A DNA stretch of 64,000 nt from Paraglaciecola sp. MB-3u-78 (GTDB lineage Bacteria; Pseudomonadota; Gammaproteobacteria; Enterobacterales; Alteromonadaceae), in NCBI RefSeq assembly GCF_002835935.1, contig NZ_PJCF01000004.1:310001-374000 (forward strand), written 5' to 3'. Both the position numbers and the translations under genes were made by a program. This document shows positions 45,047 to 54,197 of this stretch, piece by piece. Each line of letters starts with the position of its first letter. The stretch's first letter is position 1. The notes under the pieces were generated by a model. It did no database searches, was not told the origin of the DNA, and saw nothing but the letters and a program-made list of their open reading frames with translations.

Positions 45047-47620
45047 TTACTCAGCGGCAAGTAAAATAACACTGACGTCGTCAATGTTAATAGTACCCGT
45101 GAAAAGACCCATGTCGAAGAATACGCGGCTGCCGACTCCGCCAATACCTGTGGCAACAATGTCTGTGGTAAAGGTTTGCCATTCAGTCGTCAATTCAATG
45201 GTTTCAGCTATACTATTAAAAGTACCACTATTAAGACCTAGGCCGGCAATCATAGTGCGCTCTAAAGACGCTTTAGCTCTAAAAGAAAAGGTATAGGTTG
45301 CGCCTTCAATAATATCGAACACTTGAGTCTGATTAACGTCATAAACGAAAGTCGAGGCAGTTTCTATGACGGCTTCGAATATCATATTGTCGCCATCTGC
45401 TACGACTTCACCTACATTATCTTTCCAACTGGCAAGGCCATTCTCAAAATCGCCATTGGTTAAAGCTTCATCACCAATTTCAAGGACGACAGGGTCAACA
45501 ACAGGGTCACCCCCGTCTTTCACCTGTACACTGACGTCGTCAATGTTAATAGTACCCGTGAAAAGACCCATGTCGAAGAATACGCGGCTGCCGACTCCGC
45601 CAATACCTGTGGCAACAATGTCTGTGGTAAAGGTTTGCCATTCAGTCGTCAATTCAATGGTTTCAGCTATACTATTAAAAGTACCACTATTAAGACCTAG
45701 GCCGGCAATCATAGTGCGCTCTAAAGACGCTTTAGCTCTAAAAGAAAAGGTATAGGTTGCGCCTTCAATAATATCGAACACTTGAGTCTGATTAACGTCA
45801 TAAACGAAAGTCGAGGCAGTTTCTATGACGGCTTCGAATATCATATTGTCGCCATCAGCAACGACTGCACCTACATCGTCTTTCCAACTAGTAAGACCGT
45901 CTTCAAAATCGCCATTTGTTAACGCTTCATTGACAACAACATCACCGCCGGTATCGCCGCCAGTATCGCCGCCATCTTTGACCTTAAGACTCACATCATC
46001 AATGGATACCATGCCAACTTCGGCTCCCATATCAAATAAGATACGGCTGTTGTCATCACCAAAGGGAGTACCATCAGCATCGTTCACAGTGGTTATAGTA
46101 TAAGTAAAAGTCTGCCAGTCTGTCGTGAGTTGTGGGTTTTCAACTGCGCTGTGCCATGGATCTGCATTCAAACCAGGGCCAGCAATCATGGAGCGTTCTA
46201 CCGATGCCTTCGCTTTAAAGGAAAATACGTAGGTTGTGTTGGGAATTAAGGTCATCACTTGACTTAAATTAACGTCCCATGGATTACCGGCAGCAGTAAC
46301 ATCGACTTCAAAGAAACTATTGGCACCGTCTGCAACAATATTAGTATCTCCAGCCGTCCAGCCTGTAGTGCCACCTTCGAAATTACCATTAGTTAGCAAC
46401 TCCGGGCCATTAGGATCAACAGCATCAACGCCGCCAACAACACTGACTATCTTGACGTTATCAACAAGGTACACGGCACCCTCGCCTGGTCCATAGGCAG
46501 GAAATATCATGAATATGGTAATTTCGCTGGGGTTCAAACCTCGAGGCGTCAAGTCAGCTAAATCGAAGGTGTAGGTCTGCCATTCACCGGTGACTGGGGC
46601 CAAACCTTCATTGCTGCTGGTCAACTGAATATCCACAAAACCAGGAAGAGTAGTACTAGAGCCATCGGCAGCTTCTAGTTTTAGAAACCATGGCGTCGCT
46701 TCGCCTGCCGTTGGAGCAGTAACCACTTTCATCTCAAAACTGAATTGGCCATTGCTTGCGAATTCAGAGGCATCAAACGGTGTACCCGCGTCTCTGGAGT
46801 CGAAACCGGCTACGGTTGCGCCTGTAATGGTAAATTGGGCAACCTGATCATGTTCTAAATCATCGGTAACCACGTCGGTTTCTGCCGCAGCATCACCCCA
46901 CAGTGCCCATTCAGGCAGCTCAAAAGTTTCAAATACGACAAGCTCTGTGGTCACTACGGCAGGCCCAGTAATCAAAATATTAAAGCTTTGACTTATATCT
47001 AAGGTGCCATCAGTGACCGTTAATTCTACGGGGTAGCTACCGGGTATCTCTGGCTGACCCGATAAGGTATTCGTAGTCATATCAAAGGTCGCCCAGTCGG
47101 GTAAAGTCGGTGCGGTGAACGTCAAGTCATCAAAGTTTGCGTCAGCCGCAGTCACTGCGTATGAATAAGCAGTCTCTATATCGCCCATTACGACTGGGTC
47201 GCTAGTAAATTCGGGGGCGACATTATCAAGTGGCAATGCTTGCACAGCAATAGTAAATTCCTGAGTAGCTGAATCCGTACCATCTGTAACAGTGATGGTA
47301 ACAACAATATCACCCACATCTGCAAGTGTCGGTGTTCCAGACAACAGTCCTGTAGCAGTATCGATGGTTAACCATGATGAATCTGATGAGGAATAAGTGA
47401 GTGAATCTGCGTCCGCATCTGTTGCTGTTAAAGCATAAGCGTAAGGCTGGCCTTCATTTGACACAGTAACGGCGTCGCTGATTATTACTGGCACACTGTT
47501 AATACGAGGCGGAGGAGGAGGCGGCGCTAAATCATCAGTGTTACATGCCGTCATACCGAAAACGAGTCCGGTGATCAGCACCAGTCTTTTTAATTTGAAT
47601 TGTTGTGTAATAACTTTCAT
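45047..47620 (-). CDS. Surface-type lipoprotein with Ig-like and repeated carbohydrate-binding domains
   Basis: An 857-residue lipoprotein: signal ending at GMTAC (Cys about 26), a run of six prolines, two Ig/cadherin-like putative domains (about 40-125 and 133-218, each with SGTP/SGQP turns and VTDGT), a beta-sandwich of about 180 residues, then three CBM4/9-like domains each opening with LTNGDFE/LTNGNFEGG and ending DIDDVS-type strands. Domains 2 and 3 of this set are nearly identical. Family 4-type CBMs often bind beta-1,3-glucan. There is no catalytic domain. Beside a TonB receptor in a lineage without SusD, it most likely serves as the glycan-binding partner. Its start overlaps the stop of a 36-codon upstream frame. 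Confidence 0.85.
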   Translation of the reverse strand: MKVITQQFKLKRLVLITGLVFGMTACNTDDLAPPPPPPRINSVPVIISDAVTVSNEGQPYAYALTATDADADSLTYSSSDSSWLTIDTATGLLSGTPTLADVGDIVVTITVTDGTDSATQEFTIAVQALPLDNVAPEFTSDPVVMGDIETAYSYAVTAADANFDDLTFTAPTLPDWATFDMTTNTLSGQPEIPGSYPVELTVTDGTLDISQSFNILITGPAVVTTELVVFETFELPEWALWGDAAAETDVVTDDLEHDQVAQFTITGATVAGFDSRDAGTPFDASEFASNGQFSFEMKVVTAPTAGEATPWFLKLEAADGSSTTLPGFVDIQLTSSNEGLAPVTGEWQTYTFDLADLTPRGLNPSEITIFMIFPAYGPGEGAVYLVDNVKIVSVVGGVDAVDPNGPELLTNGNFEGGTTGWTAGDTNIVADGANSFFEVDVTAAGNPWDVNLSQVMTLIPNTTYVFSFKAKASVERSMIAGPGLNADPWHSAVENPQLTTDWQTFTYTITTVNDADGTPFGDDNSRILFDMGAEVGMVSIDDVSLKVKDGGDTGGDTGGDVVVNEALTNGDFEDGLTSWKDDVGAVVADGDNMIFEAVIETASTFVYDVNQTQVFDIIEGATYTFSFRAKASLERTMIAGLGLNSGTFNSIAETIELTTEWQTFTTDIVATGIGGVGSRVFFDMGLFTGTINIDDVSVQVKDGGDPVVDPVVLEIGDEALTNGDFENGLASWKDNVGEVVADGDNMIFEAVIETASTFVYDVNQTQVFDIIEGATYTFSFRAKASLERTMIAGLGLNSGTFNSIAETIELTTEWQTFTTDIVATGIGGVGSRVFFDMGLFTGTINIDDVSVILLAAE
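45069..45397. repeat. 329-bp exact direct repeat, copy 1
   Basis: Identical to 45528-45856 at every base compared; the offset is 459 bases (153 codons). Similarity continues with scattered changes beyond the exact block. It encodes a carbohydrate-binding domain of the lipoprotein. The lack of synonymous differences shows a very recent duplication or gene conversion. Confidence 0.95.
45528..45856. repeat. 329-bp exact direct repeat, copy 2
   Basis: Second copy of the exact repeat in the lipoprotein gene. Unequal recombination between the two copies would add or remove one 153-residue binding domain without breaking the frame. Confidence 0.95.
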
Positions 47621-47727
47621 TGTGCATCCCTATAAAATTTTTCTGGTCTTTTAATACCGACTTCGACTGTGACTGCAACGATTAACGGCATGCTGCTCGC
47701 TACTCGCGTGTAATAAAATGTTTTCAT
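47617..47727 (-). CDS. Putative 36-residue leader peptide coupled to the CBM lipoprotein
   Basis: An ATG at 47727 lies nine bases after AAAGGA and opens a 36-codon frame (MKTFYYTRVASSMPLIVAVT ... YRDAQ) whose TGA overlaps the lipoprotein ATG (ATGA). The ribosome site is good and the overlap is the kind used for translational coupling. The peptide has a weakly hydrophobic middle. No family is recognised. It may be a true small protein, a leader that tunes translation of the lipoprotein, or chance. Confidence 0.45.
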   Translation of the reverse strand: MKTFYYTRVASSMPLIVAVTVEVGIKRPEKFYRDAQ

Positions 47728-48511
47728 TGGTGTATGTCCTTTATTGCTATGTTTTAACTAATATTGCTACTTTTCGAGTAAAGAGCTTGCACGTAATAAC
47801 TGATGTTTTTGTTTTTATGTCAGCAATGTATGCAGGTTAAAGCCATTACAGTGCGCCCACTCGTCGCGCTGCACTGGCTTCAGTCATCTACAGAGCTACC
47901 GCCGCTAGAGTGCTATTAGTAACCTTGGTGATCTCCGAGATGTGGCATCCAAGATTTACAATACCCCCCATTACTTCAGGTCACTGAAAGCACCTTTGGT
48001 TTTAAGGTTTACTATTTTCAAGAAATTTAATGTTTATAACAAAACAATTATGTAACACAAAGGTTAATAGCGACGAATTGAAATGCGTTGAGACGGTACA
48101 AACAAAAGGTGGAATGGACGTATTGAGTTGCTATGCCGCCTAAATGGTTTACATTGCTTAACATTTCTTTAACTCCGTTCATAACAAAAAGTTAACCGCA
48201 GCAACGAGTTTAATCAAGATGAAGTTAAGTCAAAAGCAGCGGTGTTTTTTATCGCAAGTTAAGTCCCTCTGGACGTATTTATATTGCGTTAGATTTTGCT
48301 TAACCTATTGTCTCACGAATTTTGAGAGCGCTAATCTTATTTTTGTTTCAGGTTATTTAAGGTGCAGGGCGAAAACTGTGCATGTTTATAACGCTTAGTT
48401 GAATTTAGGGTTTGGCGTTTAGAAGAGTAATATTATGAGTTGGGACTTGGTTTATCGGCTTTAAGAGCGCTACCTTCCCGAGTTTTATCGATCCAAGAAA
48501 GTTGAATTAAT
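47728..48511. promoter_or_regulatory. Divergent control region of the glucan-uptake and phosphorylase operons
   Basis: A gap of about 780 bases between the lipoprotein/receptor unit and the phosphorylase/GH17 unit, which point away from each other. It is the natural place for substrate-responsive control of both. No regulator gene and no clear palindromic operator were found; several AT-rich stretches could be promoters. Confidence 0.45.
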
Positions 48512-51500
48512 ATGAATATTGAAAAATCGCACAGTAGTGCAGTGTCAGGTGACTTTACGACTATTGGCGGCGAACGCTTTTACGCTATACACAACGTTGA
48601 CAAAATGGCACCCTTTTTTGTTAGTTTGATTTCTGATAGTGACCACTGGTTATTTGTTTCCTCAACTGGAGGATTGACCGCCGGCAGAGTGTCGCCAGAA
48701 ACTGCTTTGTTTCCCTATGCGCCAGTGGATAAGATCCATGAGAGTGTCAGTAATACAGGTTGTAAGACCCTGTTACAGGTCACTAAAAACGGCCAAACCT
48801 ATAAGTGGGATGCCTTTAACAAAGTTTTTAACCACCCATATCAAATTAGCCAAAATTTATATAAAAATACCTTGGGTGATAAAATTTGTTTTGAAGAAAT
48901 TAATCATGATCTGGAATTGGTATTTCGTTACACCTGGACCACCAGCGATGAGTTTGGTTTTTGTCGTCAGTGTGAATTACAGAATTTGGCTGAACAAGAT
49001 GTTTCGGTAAAAATGATTGATGGTTTGCAGAATATATTACCGGCTGGGACACCACGTTTTACTCAAACAGTTTCAAGTAATCTAGTCGATGCCTATAAAT
49101 GGAGTGAGCTTGAAAAAACGACTGGCTTGGCTATGTTCACGGTTTATTCTGGTATCACCGATCGCGCAGAGCCTAGTGAATCTTTAAAGGCTAACACCGT
49201 ATTTTCTCTGGGTTTTGATGCACCTAAAATATTGCTTTGTAACGCACAATTAGAAAGCTTTTGGCATAATGCAGAAATTGAAACTGAGGCTACAAAACGC
49301 GGAATTCGTGGGGCGTATTTTTTGAACGTAGAGTTCGAATTACCTGCACAGCAGAGAAAAAAATGGCAGTTGGTGGCTAATCTAGAACAAAATCAGTCTC
49401 AGGTCAGCGCCTTAATTCAATCACTAGGCAACCAAGATAAAGTGGTCGCTGACTTATCTGCTTCTATAATTGAAGGTTCAGATGTTCTAGCGCGTATCAT
49501 GGCCGCGTCTGATGGATTTCAGATGACCAGCGAAGAAAATGTGTCAGTTCATCATTATGCTAATACGCTGTTTAATAATTTAAGAGGGGGAGTGTTTGAC
49601 AATCAATATTCCTTATCAACAAGAGATTTTATTGCCACCTTAAAAACTTTTAATATCGATATTTACGATAGACATCTACAAGCTTTGTGTAAATTGCCGG
49701 AGCAGATCAGCTTACAGCACTTTTCCAGCACCATCACCTCTCTTAATGACCCACAGTTAGAACGATTGGCTGCTGAATATTTGCCTATCACTTTTGGTCG
49801 CAGACATGGCGACCCTAGTCGTCCATGGAACCAATTTGAAATCAAATTGAAGGATGATGCCGGACATCGTTTGTTGTCTTATCAAGGTAACTGGCGAGAT
49901 ATTTTTCAAAACTGGGAAGCATTAACCTTTAGTTATCCGGAATTTATAGAGTGTGTTATCGCTAAATTTGTTAACGCATCAACCATAGATGGTTATAACC
50001 CTTATCGCATTACCAAGGGTGGAATAGACTGGGAAGTGGAAGAGCCCGATGACCCTTGGAGCTACATTGGTTATTGGGGTGATCATCAGATCATCTATTT
50101 ACTAAAAATGTTGGAACTGTCTAAACAATTTCATCCAGCGTTGTTAGCACAATTACTCAAAAAATCGATTTTCAGTTATGCCAATGTGCCTTATCGAATC
50201 AAGTCATTTGACGAGATGTTGAATAATGCAAAAAGCACAGTGACTTATGATGAGGATTCTGCAGAGCGTATTTCTGAAAAAGTCGCACAGTTTGGTGCTG
50301 ACGGTAAGTTAATACTGGATGAAAATGGTGACGTTTATCAAGTTAATCTATTAGAAAAACTATTGGTGCCTTTGTTGTGTAAATTGGGCAACTTGGTCGT
50401 CGACGGTGGTATTTGGTTAAACGCCCAGAGACCAGAGTGGAATGACGCGAACAATGCCTTAGTGGGTCAAGGCTTGTCGATGGTGACACTGAATTATCTG
50501 AGACGTTACATATGTTTTTTCCAAGATTTAATGAAGGATCAGTCTGAAACCACTGAATTATCTTATGAAGTAGCATTGTGGCTCAAAGAAACAGCCAAAA
50601 TATTACAAAATTTAAGTCCGAAATTAGAGGGTGTACCGGTATCTAACACATTGCGGTTTACTGTGTTACAGGATCTAGGCCAAGCAGCGTGGCGTTACCG
50701 TCAGGCCGTGTATAACACGCAGAGCTTTAGTCACAAAGAAAATTGCTCGGTTGAAGTGGTTAATCTATTACTCAGCAATGCACTACTTGTGATTGATCAT
50801 ACGATTCAAACCAGTGTCGGTGATGATGGTTTGTATCAATCCTATAACTTGTTGGGTTTTCATGGCGAGCAAGCTTCGGTAGAAAATCTTTATCCCATGC
50901 TTGAAGGGCAAGTGGCTGCTATCAGTTCTGGTGCGATCAACCCCGAGCAAGCTGCAGATGTATTGGATGCGTTGTTTGTCAGTGATGTTTATCGTGACGA
51001 CCAAAAAACCTTTATGTTGTATCCAGACCGCATTCAAACACCATTTTTATCTAAAAATGTGATCACTTCTGCAGCGTTTGCTGAGGTACCCGTATTTGCG
51101 CAAATGCTGGCTGCATCTGATAAACGTATCGTCATGCATGACGTGAAAGGTTGTTATCGTTTCAATCCTAATTTAAAAAATAGCGGTGAATTGACGATTC
51201 AACTTAATCAACTTAGTGCAGATTACCCTGCATTGGATAAAACAATGGTGTCTAAAATTGAAGGTCTGTATGAAGAAGTATTTAATCATCAATCTTTTAC
51301 CGGTAGATCGGGCGGCATGTTTGGTTTTGAAGGGCTAGGTAGCGTGTATTGGCACATGGTGTCAAAACTGTTATTAGCATTAAAAGAGAATTTCTATGCT
51401 GCCGTTGCAGAAGATGCCAAACCTGAACTCATCCAACGTTTAGGCGCTCTTTATTACCGGGTGCGTGGCGGTATTGGTTTTAACAAATCACCTCAAGAAT

Positions 51501-51958
51501 ATGGTGCATTTCCTTGTGACCCATACTCCCATACGCCTAAACATGCTGGGGCGCAACAACCTGGAATGACAGGGCAAGTCAAAGAAGAAATTCTGAGCCG
51601 TTTTGGTGAATTGGGTATTCATGTATTTCAAGGTGAGGTCGAATTTAAACCAACACTGCTTCGTTGTCGTGAATTTGTAACTACACAACAGACTTTGCGT
51701 TACCTTGATGTTAAAAATGATTGGCAGGAAACCACAGTTCCCAAAGACGGTATCGGCTTTACTTGGTGCCAAGTACCTGTTGTATATGAATTGAGCACCG
51801 GTTCACCCGCACTTACGTTAACCTTGTCTGATGGAAAACAAATTACAAACAGCGACTTGACGTTGGGTGGTGAATATAGTCATGCATTATTTAACCGAAC
51901 GGGTTTTATTAAACAAATACACATTACCTTAAACGCCACTCAGCTGCTTGGTGAGTAA
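48512..51958 (+). CDS. Large beta-1,3-glucan phosphorylase-like enzyme (GH149/GH161 group)
   Basis: A 1,148-residue cytoplasmic protein built like an inverting disaccharide/oligoglucan phosphorylase: an N-terminal beta-sandwich (about 1-320) with ERFYAIHNVDKMAPFFVSL and DHWLFVSSTGGLTAGR, then an (alpha/alpha)6 barrel region with RHGDPSRPWNQFEI, YQGNWRDIFQNWEAL, NPYRITKGGIDWEVEEP and DPWSYIGYWGDHQIIYLLK; the general acid is probably an aspartate in the IDWEVEEPDDPW region. Such enzymes split beta-1,3-glucan oligosaccharides with phosphate to give glucose 1-phosphate, saving ATP. The length and lineage favour GH149; GH161 is the alternative. No signal peptide. First gene of a run with two GH17 genes, which supports a beta-1,3-glucan substrate. 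Confidence 0.72.
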   Translation: MNIEKSHSSAVSGDFTTIGGERFYAIHNVDKMAPFFVSLISDSDHWLFVSSTGGLTAGRVSPETALFPYAPVDKIHESVSNTGCKTLLQVTKNGQTYKWDAFNKVFNHPYQISQNLYKNTLGDKICFEEINHDLELVFRYTWTTSDEFGFCRQCELQNLAEQDVSVKMIDGLQNILPAGTPRFTQTVSSNLVDAYKWSELEKTTGLAMFTVYSGITDRAEPSESLKANTVFSLGFDAPKILLCNAQLESFWHNAEIETEATKRGIRGAYFLNVEFELPAQQRKKWQLVANLEQNQSQVSALIQSLGNQDKVVADLSASIIEGSDVLARIMAASDGFQMTSEENVSVHHYANTLFNNLRGGVFDNQYSLSTRDFIATLKTFNIDIYDRHLQALCKLPEQISLQHFSSTITSLNDPQLERLAAEYLPITFGRRHGDPSRPWNQFEIKLKDDAGHRLLSYQGNWRDIFQNWEALTFSYPEFIECVIAKFVNASTIDGYNPYRITKGGIDWEVEEPDDPWSYIGYWGDHQIIYLLKMLELSKQFHPALLAQLLKKSIFSYANVPYRIKSFDEMLNNAKSTVTYDEDSAERISEKVAQFGADGKLILDENGDVYQVNLLEKLLVPLLCKLGNLVVDGGIWLNAQRPEWNDANNALVGQGLSMVTLNYLRRYICFFQDLMKDQSETTELSYEVALWLKETAKILQNLSPKLEGVPVSNTLRFTVLQDLGQAAWRYRQAVYNTQSFSHKENCSVEVVNLLLSNALLVIDHTIQTSVGDDGLYQSYNLLGFHGEQASVENLYPMLEGQVAAISSGAINPEQAADVLDALFVSDVYRDDQKTFMLYPDRIQTPFLSKNVITSAAFAEVPVFAQMLAASDKRIVMHDVKGCYRFNPNLKNSGELTIQLNQLSADYPALDKTMVSKIEGLYEEVFNHQSFTGRSGGMFGFEGLGSVYWHMVSKLLLALKENFYAAVAEDAKPELIQRLGALYYRVRGGIGFNKSPQEYGAFPCDPYSHTPKHAGAQQPGMTGQVKEEILSRFGELGIHVFQGEVEFKPTLLRCREFVTTQQTLRYLDVKNDWQETTVPKDGIGFTWCQVPVVYELSTGSPALTLTLSDGKQITNSDLTLGGEYSHALFNRTGFIKQIHITLNATQLLGE

Positions 51959-51997
51959 AATACCCACTTTGTTGTAATAAATTAAATAGAGGTCATT

Positions 51998-52885
51998 ATG
52001 TCTGGAAATTTTTATAGAAACCGCGCCAATTTACTTCACGCTGGTAAGTTGTCGATAACAGAGTTACAAGCTGAGGTCAGTCGATTGTTGGCTGACAAGA
52101 TCCATGGTTTGTCTTTTAGCCCTTATATTACAGGGCAGGGGCCCGGCACCCAGATTACCGAAGAACAAATTCATCAGCGTTTGCAACTTATTGCGCCCTA
52201 TGTGAAATGGGTTAGAACCTTTTCCTGTACTGAAGGCAATGAGTTAATCCCAAAAATAGCCGCTGAATATAGTTTGAAAACCTTAGTGGGGGTATGGCTA
52301 GAAGGCGATCTTGAGAACAACGAAAAAGAGCTCGCCAATGCTATTAAATTGGCACAAGCGGGACACGCCGATTTACTCGCTGTGGGCAACGAAGTGCTGC
52401 TTCGGGAAGAAATGTCTCAGGATCAATTAATAGATTATATTCAGCGTGCTAAACAAGGTGCGCCTGGAGTACCCGTAGGCTACGTGGATGCGTATTTCTT
52501 ATTTGAAGACAATCAGAAAGTGACAGATGCCTGTGATGTGATTTTTGCTAATTGTTATCCGTTTTGGGAAGGTTACCCCGCAGAACATGCGCTGGTATAC
52601 ATGAAAGATATGTACCACAGAGCGCAAAGAGTCGCGCCGGGCAAACAGGTAATTATCAGTGAAACTGGCTGGCCAGACCAAGGCAGTGCAGAGAGAGCCT
52701 CGGTCCCATCTTATGAAAATGCGCTCCGTTATTTTGTAGACTCTCACCACTGGGCACAAGAAGAGGGCATTGACTTGTTTTATTTTTCCTCATTTGATGA
52801 AGATTGGAAAGTGGCAGATGAAGGTGATGTTGGAGCGTATTGGGGAATTTTAGATAAAGATGGTAACCACAAATATGCAAAATAA
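51998..52885 (+). CDS. Glycoside hydrolase family 17 (first)
   Basis: A 295-residue TIM-barrel enzyme of GH17, the family of beta-1,3-glucanases and beta-1,3-glucanosyltransferases. The acid/base glutamate is in LLAVGNEVLLR (E132) and the nucleophile in VIISETGWPDQ (E222). Further features are GLSFSPYITGQGPG, ANCYPFWEG and the C-terminal FYFSSFDEDWK. There is no signal peptide, so it acts in the cytoplasm, as a hydrolase or as a glucan-transferring enzyme. It starts 39 bases after the phosphorylase gene and overlaps the next GH17 gene. Confidence 0.92.
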   Translation: MSGNFYRNRANLLHAGKLSITELQAEVSRLLADKIHGLSFSPYITGQGPGTQITEEQIHQRLQLIAPYVKWVRTFSCTEGNELIPKIAAEYSLKTLVGVWLEGDLENNEKELANAIKLAQAGHADLLAVGNEVLLREEMSQDQLIDYIQRAKQGAPGVPVGYVDAYFLFEDNQKVTDACDVIFANCYPFWEGYPAEHALVYMKDMYHRAQRVAPGKQVIISETGWPDQGSAERASVPSYENALRYFVDSHHWAQEEGIDLFYFSSFDEDWKVADEGDVGAYWGILDKDGNHKYAK

Positions 52886-53828
52886 TGTCAAATATCAATC
52901 TGCCATCGAAAAAATGACAGGCCTTAAACATGGCAATAGCATTTGTTATTCAGGGTACAGAGATGGACAAGATCCTCGGTTAGGGATTTTCCCAAGTTAT
53001 GGGCAAGTGAAAGAAGATTTACTTTTATTGGCTGATAATTGGTCCTTCTTACGTCTGTATGATTGCAGCAAACACGCTGAAACTGTACTTAATGTAATTG
53101 AAACAGAAAAATTAGACTTTCATATTATGCTGGGTGTGGATATGGCTGCAGAAGTCAGTAATCCTAATTGTCCTTGGGGAGCGCATTTTGACGATGAAAA
53201 ACTCGCGGAAAATAAACGTCACAACAGTGATGAAATTGACCGCCTTATTGCATTAGCTGCCCAATATCCAAAATCCGTGTTTTCTGTGTCTGTGGGTAAT
53301 GAAGCCAGTGTGGAATGGACCGATCATATGGTACCGGTAGACAGTCTGGTGAATTACGTGCAACGTATCAAAGCCAATATTGCACAACCTGTGACTTTTT
53401 GTGAAAACTATGTACCTTGGACTAACAAATTAACACCTTTAGTTGAGGAATTAGATTTTATTTCAATCCATACTTATCCAGTTTGGGAATTTCAAAATAT
53501 TGACAATGCCCTTGAATATACTAAAAATAATTACCATCAGGTGTTGGCTTGTCATCCAGATAAACCTATTGTCATTACCGAAGCGGGATGGACTACCCAA
53601 TCAAATGGCCAAGGTATTGAATCATGGAATGCATCAGAAGTATTACAAACTGCTTATTATGCTCAGTTGTTACAATGGACCACAAAAGAACGCATACTAA
53701 CCTTCGTATTTGAAGCATTTGACGAGCCTTGGAAAGGTTCAGATGATCCACAAGAGCCAGAGAAACACTGGGGATTATTTAAGGTTGACCGTAAACCTAA
53801 ACAAGTTATGCAGGGTGCTTACAGCTAG
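52875..53828 (+). CDS. Glycoside hydrolase family 17 (second)
   Basis: A GH17 relative with acid/base SVSVGNEASVEW (about E143 from this start) and nucleophile IVITEAGWTT (about E236); also ISIHTYPVWEF and FVFEAFDEPWKGS. The open frame also has an ATG at 52860, five codons earlier; both overlap the preceding gene's end, and 52875 gives the smaller overlap (11 bases). Neither has a strong ribosome site, which suggests translational coupling. No signal peptide. The sequence is clearly different from the first GH17, so the pair probably have distinct specificities, for example linear versus branched or transfer versus hydrolysis. Confidence 0.9.
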   Translation: MQNNVKYQSAIEKMTGLKHGNSICYSGYRDGQDPRLGIFPSYGQVKEDLLLLADNWSFLRLYDCSKHAETVLNVIETEKLDFHIMLGVDMAAEVSNPNCPWGAHFDDEKLAENKRHNSDEIDRLIALAAQYPKSVFSVSVGNEASVEWTDHMVPVDSLVNYVQRIKANIAQPVTFCENYVPWTNKLTPLVEELDFISIHTYPVWEFQNIDNALEYTKNNYHQVLACHPDKPIVITEAGWTTQSNGQGIESWNASEVLQTAYYAQLLQWTTKERILTFVFEAFDEPWKGSDDPQEPEKHWGLFKVDRKPKQVMQGAYS

Positions 53829-54144
53829 TCCAACTAGAACACAGGATCGATGCGAATTGATAGACAACACTGGCTGGTATCCGGGATGATAAAACAGGGC
53901 ACATAGAGCACAGCCATAGCCCTATATTGGAGCGCCTAGGCCTAAACTGTGAACAATTGCTCACTCTTACGACATAATTTGAAAAACACTTTTGTTATGT
54001 TGCAGGTACCGAGCAGATGATGAATAGTTTTACAGTACACCAACGAATGCTGGGTATGAGGCAGTGCAAACATCTGCTTGGTCATAGTGGGTGACTTCAA
54101 TCCTATTCAATTTGCATAGTGAAGTTTTACCTAATAGAAACAAC
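53829..54144. other. Gap between GH17 and the sugar porter
   Basis: About 315 bases with no gene. It contains GCCTAGGCCTAAACTGTGAAC near 53935 (given in part), similar to motifs in the gaps at 18590 and 24990, possibly a remnant of a dispersed element. Nothing else recognised. Confidence 0.3.
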
Positions 54145-54186
54145 AACTAGGTACTAATTGGTTTACTCTTCAATCAATACCTAGTT
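54145..54186. terminator. Terminator-like hairpin between convergent genes
   Basis: AACTAGGTA (54145-54153) pairs with TACCTAGTT (54178-54186); the loop contains a further AATTG/CAAT pairing. It is followed by TTCC on the plus strand and lies 11 bases past the sugar-porter stop. It could end transcription from both sides. Confidence 0.55.
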
Positions 54187-54197
54187 TTCCAATTATG

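Noticed and set aside
45084-46103. Three plus-strand open frames, two sharing an identical 70-residue segment
   Set aside because: They are antisense shadows of the duplicated CBM domains in the lipoprotein gene; the identity comes from the DNA repeat.
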